Shown here piece by piece: positions 1 to 8,732 of a stretch of DNA of 64,000 nucleotides; position 1 is the stretch's first letter, and every line of letters starts with the position of its first letter. The position numbers and the translations under genes were made by a program. Source of the stretch: Impatiens glandulifera (lineage: Eukaryota; Streptophyta; Magnoliopsida; Ericales; Balsaminaceae); assembly GCF_907164915.1 (NCBI RefSeq), contig NC_061867.1:31121751-31185750 (forward strand), given 5' to 3'. The notes beneath the pieces are model-generated. The model was not told the DNA's origin, did no database searches, and saw nothing but the letters and a program-made list of their open reading frames with translations.

Positions 1-332
1 TTATTCCTCGACAAACCACATCTCAATCACACTTGTTAAAGGTTGTACTTATTTTGTTAAGTTGAAAGTTGGAAACATACAAATAACATTTTTAATTTTA
101 TTTTTAACCGTTTTAAGTTTATGGGCGGGTCAACCCACAATCCGACCCAAATATCCATTTACTCTCACATATATATCGAAATTAACCACAGCTTTCAACC
201 CGACAATCCGGACAATTTAAAAATTAAGCATCATTATATATATAAATTAGTTAGTTAAAAATTTAAACTTTTATTGTTAAAATATCTCGCGTTCATCAAA
301 TTTGGTGTTGAATCTTAAATATAAAGTGTTGT

Positions 333-386
333 TAGCCTAGTTGGTTAAAGAGTTGTACTTATTTTGTTAGGTTGCAAGTTCGAAAC
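333..386 (+). promoter_or_regulatory. Pol III A box and B box of SINE copy 2
   Basis: The A box TAGCCTAGTTGG (333-344) fits the consensus TRGYNNANNNGG, and the B box GTTCGAAAC (378-386) fits GWTCRANNC. The start-to-start spacing is 45 bp, as expected for tRNA-derived SINE heads. Confidence 0.65.
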
Positions 387-650
387 ATACAAATAGCATT
401 TTTTATTTTATTTTTAACCGTTTTAAGTTTATGGGCGGGTCAACCCACAATCTGAACCAAGTATCCATTTACTCTCACATATATATCCAAATTAATCATA
501 GCTCTCGACACGGCAATCCGGACACTTTAAAAATTAAGCATCAGTATATATATATATATAGATTAGTTAGTTAAAAATTTGAACTTTTATTGTTAAAATG
601 TCTCTCGCGTTCATCAAATTTGGTGTTGAATTTTAAATATAAAGTGTTGT

Positions 651-705
651 TGGCCTAGTTGGTTAAAGTGTTGTACTTGTTTTTGTTAGGTTGCAAGTTC
701 GAACC
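651..705 (+). promoter_or_regulatory. Pol III A box and B box of SINE copy 3
   Basis: TGGCCTAGTTGG (651-662) and GTTCGAACC (697-705) both fit the consensus, with 46 bp spacing. This is the best preserved head of the three copies. Confidence 0.65.
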
Positions 706-1089
706 ATACTTATAGCATTTTTAATTTTATTTTTAACCGTTTTAAATTTATGGGCGGGTCAACCACAATCTGACCCAAGTATCCATTTACTCTCACATAT
801 ATATCCAAATTAACCATAGCTCTCGATCCGGCAATCCGGACACTTTAAAAATTAAGCATCATTATATATATATAGATAAGGCCCGTTGATATTTGAGAAG
901 TTAAATTCTTCATTTTGCCTCCAATTTAACAACTTAGCAATAATTTATTTAGCTCTCAATTTTTTTTAATAAATTATCTTTAATTTAGTTAAGAAATTAT
1001 AATTTTATTAAAGAAAAAAGTTTTTCCAGTAGTTCTGGAACATACAAGAAAAACGATACCGGAAAATAAAATTCTCAACATTGTTTTGC

Positions 1090-2960
1090 TACTCAATTTT
1101 CGGGTTCATCAACATTGTGACAGATGAACTAAACTTTAAAGTGGTGGTGACAAGACATAATTTATTTAATATCTTGTATAACAAGTTTGCGGCTCCAATG
1201 ACTTTTTTTTGTACATCAAGAATGAGAGAGACAACATTTTTGGCGTTTGAATCGAAAATGACATTGTGCCATTGATTGTCCACAACACACCACATTGCTT
1301 GATGAATTTCTATGGCTTCACCACAATATAGTTAAGGCATTTGAAATTATGGACAAAAGACTATGACAAGTTTCCCTATATGCTCCTCAATAATGATTTC
1401 GGAAGATGCCTTGAATCTGCGTTCATGCAATAAGCATCAGAGTTGACATTTATCTAGTTAGTGTCCGACAGTATCCAACACACAACATCTTTTGGGAAGT
1501 TTCAATCGATAAACACCCTCATCATTTTTGTAATTAAAATAGTCTCAAACATCATTCATAATAAGAAAAACTAAATAGTGACCATGTAGCAAGATTTTCT
1601 TAGCATAGTAACTATTACACCCTAAATTCCTACTTTCATGCACCTAAATCAACGTGATTTCGAAGATAAATGCGGAAACACTAGGGTGCCTATTTGACAT
1701 GATCATTGAAAATGTTGATATAAAAGTCGGTCCTACGGTCTCGGTCCTCCTCCCACACACATCTTCATCACCATGCTCCACTCTAAATCTTCCTTCACCT
1801 AATATGAAATCTGTGCTGCTGGGTTCCTACACCACACAAGCATAGTGAGTCTAAAGACCCAACAAGCATTATATAAGAAGACATTTTAAGACATTGCATT
1901 CATGAGGTTTTTTAAGAGTATCTCATCAGTCAATCATGTACAGTTTCATACCTTAGCACATATTTGGGACCCTTAGCCAGAAGAGCTGATCCTCCAAGGT
2001 AGGCATCCATTCGTCAATTCCTCCAGCCATATTTTGGGAGCATCGAACCACCAGAGCTCATCCTGGTAACCATCCTCCTGTATCTGTCAATTCTTTCATA
2101 ATTATCTCTTAGATTCCATAGCCCTTAACTTAAAAAACATCGTTCTTTAGAAAACCATGGACTTGCAATGAAAACATGCTTTGAAAACCATATGCATCGT
2201 TTATATAAAATACATGAATAAATAGCACTGTATGGGTTTATAAAACGTATAGAAAAGTACTTTCCAGATAATTCCTTGTTTGCGGAATCATTGGTCGGAC
2301 CACTCGGTCCTGGGTGTCATCATCCACGATCCTAGATCTCTGTCAGGGCCGTAGATTCCTCGGTCTAGAAAGACTGATTTTGGGACGTGACAGTAACAAT
2401 GAGTGTTCAACCGTTTAAAAAAAATAGAAGAACACCTATGATAATAGGGGATGACGAGATTTATTGTCGAAAATAATTCTCAAGAGTAGGGTGAGCATTA
2501 TAACAAGTTTTCCAAATGAAATTCCTAATTTTTTGTAGACATTCTAAACTCCAAATAGACTTCCAAAGTCTAGGGTGCACTTGATGATGAAGATGGGGTA
2601 TTGATCTAGAAGATTTATGACTATGAGTGCAAAACTAAATCCATAACTCACTCAATACATTCCATTGGAATTATCATTCCATGTGTTTAAAGATCCAACA
2701 CACTAATTTGGAGCTTAAGAATACAATCTATGAGTGTTTTACCAAATATTTCATGTAAAATAATTGTATCCCGATGTTTTGAGTGATTAATAACACGACT
2801 AAAAAATAAAGGTTCATATGTTATACTCGGGATAAGGTTCTTAGATATTTTTCAATTAAAACACACTACTAATGTTCTTAATGGGTAGCCAATTATCATT
2901 CCAAAAAGAAATAGATAATCTATCAATGATTTGTCAATGTTTAAAACAACTCATTGCACG
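1090..2960 (-). pseudogene. Non-LTR (LINE) ORF2 3' half: zinc-binding RT domain and RNase H, decayed
   Basis: Reading the minus strand from about 2935, I see the region that follows LINE reverse transcriptase (ISFWNDNWLP). Next comes a zf-RVT type block near 2565-2420 (WKSIWSLECLQKIRNFIWK followed by CYNAHPTLENYFR). After the solo LTR there is an RNase H-like stretch (INVNSDA near 1460; EAIEIHQAMW and NVIFDSNAKNVVSLIL, 1340-1150). The order matches plant L1-type ORF2. There are several in-frame stops and no intact frame. The reverse transcriptase core itself is not visible upstream. The assignment rests on motif order read by eye. Confidence 0.6.
1613..2392. mobile_element. Solo LTR, 780 bp, inside the LINE remnant
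   Basis: The element starts TATTACACCC (the first G of TG apparently mutated to A) and ends GGGACGTGACA. It is flanked on both sides by the 5-bp duplication GTAAC (1608-1612 and 2393-2397). The ends resemble Ty3/gypsy LTRs of the TGTTACACCC...GGGACGTGACA type. No internal retroviral region is present, so this is a solo LTR. It separates the zf-RVT part from the RNase H part of the LINE. Confidence 0.7.
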
Positions 2961-3281
2961 AGATTAAAATGAATAATTAGTTTAAAAATCGATCTAATTC
3001 TAAAATAATTAAAATCTAGGTTATCTTCAAATAAAATTAAAAAATACAAAGAAATTAATAAATACATAATAGGTTCAATGAAATATGTGCTTATTAATTA
3101 ATATAAATTATGTTTATTCTGTAGATTGGAATAAAATTTAAAAAAATGTTGATCGAAGGTGACCGGCGACCGCCGTGTACAGTCACCGAACAACCGTAAC
3201 TAGCGAACTACCGAGACCCAACCCAAATAGGGCAAAACTAAGGGTCCAACTCACACATAGAAGGTCAAGTCACAAGTCAAT
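2961..3281. other. Unassigned flank
   Basis: AT-rich up to about 3140, then a GC-richer segment (from about 3150) leading into the gypsy insertion. I recognise no gene, repeat or promoter here. Confidence 0.5.
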
Positions 3282-3838
3282 TGTCACGGGCTCAGTCTTT
3301 TCACTGACGGTGTGTGCGGCACTAGTTACGATCTTCGCAAGAACGAGTAACTAGTCAGCCTTACTCGACGTAACACTCGACGTTTAATAGAATTGACACA
3401 AGAATTCTAAAGAGAGAGTAACTCTTACAAAGAATAATATTATATCATTTGAATACTTGGTGATTTACAATATAATACCTCACAGGTATTTATAGGACTA
3501 ATTCTTGGTATTACATTAATGACATGCTAATTTAGGGCATTCCTTATAAGTGTCAATTAGTGATGCACTAATTTAGGGATTCCTTCTAATTGTCAATCAG
3601 TAATGGACTAATCAAGGACATTCCTTTTAAGTATCAATTAGTGATGCGCTAATTAAGAACATGCCTTTCAACTCTCAATTAGTGATGCGTTAAACAAGCA
3701 CCTTCCTTCCAGCTAGAATATTCCTTACATTGGGCTTAAGTGGGCTTAAGTCTCCTCCTCTTCTTGAGCCAGGAATATTGGGTCGTGACATACTCCTTAA
3801 GCCTCCTCTTCTTGGGCCACGAAGATTGGGCCATGACA
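3282..3838 (-). repeat. Gypsy 3' LTR
   Basis: Begins TGTCACGGGC and ends GGCCATGACA in plus orientation. It aligns end to end with 15975-16531, with roughly 30-40 mismatches by eye (about 93-95% identity, uncounted). It contains short internal direct repeats near 3510-3710 (AATTAGTGATGCGCTAA type). Confidence 0.85.
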
Positions 3839-3850
3839 TTCTCCCCCACT
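3839..3850 (-). other. Gypsy polypurine tract
   Basis: TTCTCCCCCACT directly abuts the LTR. On the minus strand this is AGTGGGGGAGAA, the usual plus-strand primer position just upstream of the 3' LTR. Confidence 0.7.
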
Positions 3851-4066
3851 CAATCTGGCGACGTCCTCATCGCTTCCTCCTTGTAGACCTGGATGATGTC
3901 TCCACATAAGATAGAAGTTTTGAGTGACATACTGGCTCTCCAAACCGGTTCTTCTCTAAGAAAGGGTCTTCATATTACCTCACAAGCCCCTTGTGAACTT
4001 TGGAAAATCGTCTCTCTTGATGGAGTAGAAGTTTTACTATCACTCGGTTTCCTCTAAACTCCAAGT
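3851..4066 (-). pseudogene. Gypsy integrase C-terminal / chromodomain tail remnant
   Basis: The minus strand reads RGNRVIVKLLLHQERRFSKV then HKGLVR*YEDPF, the GPY/F module found after the integrase core in chromoviruses. It then jumps to a tail ending EEAMRTSPD*VGEN next to the polypurine tract. There are at least two stops and an internal deletion. It joins element A's LTR array abruptly at about 4066. Confidence 0.6.
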
Positions 4067-5060
4067 GTCTAATAGAATTAGACGTACAGTCTAACTCATC
4101 GGAGTTAGACGTGTAAGTCTAATAGATGTGTAAAGAATTAGACGGAAAGTCTAATGAATACACGGAATTAGACGGATTGTCTAATGGAATTAGACGTGAG
4201 TCTAATAGAATTAGACGTACAGTCTAACTCATCGAAGTTAGACGTGTAAGTCTAATAGATGTGTAAAGAATTAGACGGATAGTCTAATGAATACACGGAA
4301 TTAGACGGATAGTCTAATGGAATTAGATGCGAGTCTAATAGAATTAGACGTATAGTCTAACTCATCGGAGTTAGACGTGTAAGACTAATAGACGTAAAGA
4401 ATTTGACAGGTTGTCTAATTAGTGAAAGTTAGACGTGAGTCTAACTCCTTCAGATTAGTCTGAGGTAGAACCGGAATTAGACGTGGCAGTCTAACTCAGT
4501 GGAGTTAGACGTGCCGGTCTAATGGTTATGTAATAATGAGACGGGTTATTTAATTGGTGAAAGTTAGACGTGAGTCTAACTCCTTTAGATTAGTCTGAGG
4601 TAGAACCGGAATTAGACGTGACAGTCTAACTCAGTGGAGTTAGACGTGCCGGTCTAATGGTTATGTAATAATTAGACGGGTTGTCTAATTAGTGAAAGTT
4701 AGACGCGAGTCTAACTCCTTCAGATTAGTCTGAGGTAGAACCGGAATTAGACGTGGCAGTCTAACTTAGTGGAGTTAGACGTACCCTTCTAATGGTTATG
4801 TAATAATTAGACAGGTTGTCTAATTAGTGAAAGTTAGACGTAAGTCTAACTCCTTCAGACTAGTCTGAGGTAGAACTAGAATTAGACATGGTAGTCTAAC
4901 TCAATGGAGTTAGACGTACCCGTCTAATGGTTATTGTAATTAGACGCGAGTCTAATTCTATTAGACCAGGCGGTCTAATAGGCGTTCTCATTAAAAGGAG
5001 TTGACTTATTTCATTAGACGTATTTTCTCAAATTCGTCTAACTGAAATACATCTAATGCT
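4067..5060 (+). repeat. U3 palindrome array (TTAGAC...GTCTAA), two-tier tandem repeat
   Basis: Dozens of short dyads of the form TTAGACGT-n-AGTCTAA are organised in tandem units of about 130-140 bp. The marker CTTCAGATTAGTCTGAGG recurs at about 4446, 4578, 4717 and 4849. The same array is in the 3' LTR (marker at about 12787, 12919, 13056 and 13188). Palindrome clusters in U3 are known from Sireviruses, where the sequence differs between families. Confidence 0.85.
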
Positions 5061-5660
5061 CTGTTTAAGTAGTACGCTTGAATCTAACATTTCTCTTATC
5101 CACGTGCTATAGCTGTACCCTACTCCTGCTCCACTTTCTAGTGAAGATTAGTACAACAGCTATATGCATCCAATCAAAGAATGTCACGTAAGAGAATTTT
5201 TTCACATTACCTATTTTGCAGGTATATCCCTGATGGAATATTCGGCGCACTACCAGTTCGGTACGACCACGATCCTTGTGCTCAGAACCTGCTGTCTACA
5301 ATGGAGGCTTTCCAATTGAAGAGCGCCACTTATCATTCTTGTAGATTCGACCGTTAGCTCCTGCTCAGTATTTAATCAATCCTAAGGAGAACGGACGATC
5401 TTACAAACAAGCAATCTGATTTTGCAGAGAGAGATTACTCAATCATCTTGCTTATTGAACTTATTCTGTGAAGCTTCTTTCTGATTGTTCTGTGTGTGAA
5501 TCGAGAGAGAGAGAGCTAGAATCAAAACACCATTAGCTGAGTGATATTCTTCATCTTCTTGTAATTGAATAGAAAGTGTTCTGTTCAATAGTGAGCTAAG
5601 TGTGTGTGTAAACTGTATTTGATTCTCATCATATAGTGAATCCTTCCGGTGGTTGGAAGA

Positions 5661-5700
5661 AGGGGTGACGTAGGAGAGTTTCTCCAAACATCCATAAACA
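5661..5700 (+). promoter_or_regulatory. Conserved leader hairpin 1 (element A 5' LTR)
   Basis: GGGGTGACGTAGGAG is followed by a short loop and CTCC, then ACATCCATAAAC. The stem is GGAG/CTCC (5673-5676 and 5682-5685). The same block with different loops occurs in the LTRs of B, C and D. Confidence 0.6.
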
Positions 5701-5774
5701 AACTGCCGTGTTCTTCATTTCTGTCATCTTTTCATATTTCATCTTGTGCTTCAAACCCAAGTAAACAATTCCGC

Positions 5775-5791
5775 CTTGAATCTGTTTCAAG
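5775..5791 (+). promoter_or_regulatory. Conserved leader hairpin 2 (element A 5' LTR)
   Basis: CTTGAA and TTCAAG flank a 5-nt loop. The equivalent stem is found in D (34158-34174) and C (63357-63372), and in a shortened form in B (44233-44249). Confidence 0.55.
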
Positions 5792-5919
5792 TGTTTACAC
5801 AAGTTTGCGTAGAATAGAAAGAGATATTAATCCCTAACATGATTTCTATCAAACCGTTTTTATAAGCCTTCATCATTAGGCAGACCCCCGTCTCTATTGA
5901 TAAAGCCGATCCTATAAAT

Positions 5920-5932
5920 TAGTATCAGAGCC
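5920..5932 (+). other. Element A primer binding site
   Basis: TAGTATCAGAGCC, one mismatch from the Met-tRNA complement TGGTATCAGAGCC, directly after the 5' LTR. Confidence 0.75.
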
Positions 5933-5962
5933 CTGTTTCTATTCTCAAGCCTTTCCTGAAAA

Positions 5963-7760
5963 ATGTCAAACGTACCCAAAGATGCCAGTGCTACAGCCAT
6001 TCCAACCTTCTCTCGTGAAAACTACATTGTTTGGAAGAAAAGAGTTCGTGTTCATCTCTATTCTCTTCATGATGATATGTGGAGTATTGTCACAGAAGGT
6101 CCTATCAAGATTGATAAGGAGAAGGCTGACTAGACTGTTGATGAAAAGAGGCAGAACACAACAACACGACTCTTAATGTTCTATACAGATCTCTCGATGA
6201 CAGTATGTTCAACTACATCATCGAATGTGACACTGCCAAAGAGTTCTGGGACAGACTCACTCAACTGTGTGAGGGCAACGAGCAAACCAAAGAAAACAAA
6301 ATCATGGTTGCCACTCAACAGTTCGACAGCTTCAAAATGCATCCTGGTGAAACAATGAACGATTTCGACACCATATTCAGTAAGATCGTCTCCTCTCTGT
6401 CCATCCTAGGCAAGACCTATAGCAACCGGGAGCTTGCTATCAAGGTCATGCGTGCTTTCCAAGGGAATGGGACATAAAGACTATGGCGATGAGAGAATCC
6501 AAAGATCTAAACAAGATCTCTCTCTTTAATCTCTTCGCTGACCTCAAGGCCTATGAGTTTGAGCTGAACTATAGGATGGAAGAAGATTAACCCTCGTCCG
6601 TTATTATTGCCAAGGCGTTGGTGACTGCTGAAAAGCCACCAAATGCTCTGGACGTGAAGATGGCAGCTCAGCAGCTGAGCAGCGATGCCATGTCTCACTT
6701 TGTGAAGAAGTTTGGCGACTTCATGAAGAAGAGCAACTCTAACTCAAACTCTTCAAATTCTAATGATAATAGAAAATCTAAAGCTAATGTTACTTGTTTT
6801 AACTGTGGTATTAAAGGTCATTATGAATCGGAATGCCGGAAGCCAAAACGTGAAGACGCCAAGGAAGATGGAAAAGAGTTGAAGGCTCTTATTGCCGGTG
6901 ACGGAAAGAACAGAGGAATACCCCGTGGCTCGTACTTCTCAACCAGTGAAAGCGATGAAGAAGACGTGACTTGCTTCATGGCCAGAGAAGATGAGGAAGG
7001 AACTCAAGAAACAGAGGTATTTGATTTCTCCTCCGAAAGGTTTTCAAGGGAACAACTGGTAGCTGCACTAGATGAAATGGTCACCGAGTACAGAAAGCTA
7101 GCAGAATCTCTAAATGAAACTAAATCTTCATTAGATTTAAATGAACCAAATCTGTCTAAAGAGGAAGAGTCACATGTTTTTAAAAAGAAAATTGAAGAGA
7201 TCTCATCTGAAAATGAGATTCTCAAAGAACAGATTCAAACTCTTTCATCTGAAAACAAAAGTCTTAACTATGTTGTCTGTGCATGGACAAGGTCTGGTGA
7301 TGCTGTCAAATATCAGATCAGCATGTTGAAACTTGCTGGATCCATATCCGGATTGGGATTTGATAGCAATGATCATAACCTGTCATGCAAAAAGTCAAAG
7401 TCAAATGACAAACATAAGCCAATAAGTTTTGTCAAAGGAAGTATGACTGACATTGAATCTGATCCTATTCATGAAGAAGTTGCATTAAAAAATAAAATAG
7501 TTTATGTTCCACCAACTGTTAGCTGGCTTAAGAATAAGCTTGAAAAGACTAATAAGTTTGGTAAATTAAAACCTGACTCTAAGTCAAGGAGTTTTAAAAG
7601 AAAACTAAAACCTTCTTCAAAAGTCAAAGGATTAGTGGCTAGCAGGAAATCATCTGCTAAGTCAAAATCTTATGCATTAATCATAACACAAAATGGGAAA
7701 TCCATCAGAATAACTCAAATATGGATTCCTAAGGGATTAATTGATCGAGGACCCAATTGA
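5963..7760 (+). pseudogene. gag: Element A gag
   Basis: Copia-type capsid/nucleocapsid gene that would form the virus-like particle. The start ATG at 5963 follows the primer site and matches the start in element B. The N-terminal part (FSRENYIVWKKRV) and the LCEGNEQTKENKIMVATQQF block are typical of the UBN2/gag family. A CX2CX4HX4C zinc knuckle (CFNCGIKGHYESEC, near 6795-6836) is followed by an acidic, coiled-coil-like C-terminus ending in IWIPKGLIDRGPN. Breaks: in-frame TAG at 6131-6133, frame shifts near 6160 and 6460, and TAA at 6588-6590. The last 380 codons (6618-7760) remain open. In autonomous relatives, protease would follow directly. Here the frame ends and the accessory promoter begins. 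Confidence 0.85.
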
Positions 7761-7989
7761 GTATGGGTACCAAGATTTGTAAATAGTTTATTTTGTAGGT
7801 GATGCATGAGGATAGCAGGAAGGAAGCTAGAAGAGTACTCATCTGAGTACACATCTTGGAAGATCAACAATTGTACTTGCCATTCTGGAAGAATAATTGT
7901 TTTTAATTGTTAAAAATGTTTTTGGTCTTTGGACCACAAAAATTGTTTATAAAACTCTAATGTCCATATTCATTTTTGAGAAGAAAAAT

Positions 7990-8732
7990 TTCTTTGGAAT
8001 TAAAGATATTCTCTAGACGAATATCCTTAATCGGTCTAATTAGACAAGGTTGTCTAAAAGAAAAAGTATGTACTTAGACGTATTTTTGCTCACAATTCAT
8101 ACATCTAAGTCTATATGTTGAGATTTTATATCCACGCAATTAGACAGACACGTCTAATAGACGTTAGACGTTTTTACGTCTTGAGCAAAAGGATGCTCAC
8201 GTCTAATAAACACACGTCTAACACGTGGTGTTTATGAGGAATTAGACGTACACGTCTAATAAACATTAGACGGAATTGGTATTTACACGGAATTAGACGT
8301 ATGTGTCTAATACACTCATCCGTCTAATAGACGCTGTGTTATTTGTGAAGTAAGAAAAACGTCTAACTACGTGCCGATTAGACTGATCAGGGACAGCTGT
8401 CACACGCTGAGAGCTATCTTCTATTCCCGCTCAAAATATCGAACAATCATCTTTTAATAACATGAAGACACGTGTCTATCAAGTTTAGAGAAAATGATTG
8501 ATATACCCTCATTTTTAATGATTACTTCTTGAAAAAGGACGTCTAACATTTATTAATGGGCCATACCCCTAGAATAGACAGTTATTCTGTATTTCCATTT
8601 TCATCTATATAAGGACATTCCTGCATGATTTTGAAAACTTTCAATCTCTCGAAATCTCTAAGAACCCTAGTTTTCTTGCATTTCTCTCACTAAAACTCTC
8701 AGAAATATCGTATCGATTCACATTCTCTCAAA
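7990..8732 (+). promoter_or_regulatory. Internal promoter of the element A accessory gene
   Basis: A second, looser set of TTAGAC/GTCTAA dyads (about 8030-8400) precedes a compact core promoter. It has an E2F-like ATTCCCGC (8423-8430), the inverted repeat CATGAAGACACGTGTCT (8461-8477), a site II motif TGGGCC (8557-8562), and a TATA box TATATAAGG (8606-8614). A telo-box-like AGAACCCTAG (8661-8670) lies in a CT-rich leader, and the ATG is at 8733. Order and spacing are almost the same in element B, and a related set is present in C. I infer a separate Pol II transcript for the accessory gene. Confidence 0.65.

Larger units (their letters stand above)
1..886 (+). repeat. Tandem array of tRNA-derived SINE-like units, about 3 copies
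   Basis: Three head-to-tail units of about 310-318 bp. The same words (TTGTACTT near 44, 353 and 671; ATGGGCGGGTCAACC; a block around CTCTCACATATATATC) recur in order. Copies 2 and 3 carry perfect matches to RNA polymerase III internal promoter boxes, while copy 1 has decayed boxes. The rest of the unit ends in a TATATA-rich tail. It could be three nested or tandem SINE insertions, or a satellite that captured a SINE head. No coding potential is seen. Confidence 0.6.
4067..5917 (+). repeat. Element A 5' LTR, 5'-truncated
   Basis: Aligns with 12414-14293 of the 3' LTR. The first part is a palindrome array (4067-5060). A TATTTAAT box lies near 5369, then R-U5 with two hairpins (5673-5685; 5775-5791). 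It ends CCTATAA, where the family normally has CCTATCA. The start (TGTTGGGTCAAA in other copies) is missing. Confidence 0.8.

Noticed and set aside
333..386. A true tRNA gene
   Set aside because: A and B boxes are present, but the flanking sequence does not fold into a cloverleaf by eye and the unit is a tandem repeat; SINE head is the better reading.
4067..5060. CRISPR-like array of short repeats
   Set aside because: The repeats are palindromic dyads inside an LTR with no unique spacers, in a plant genome.
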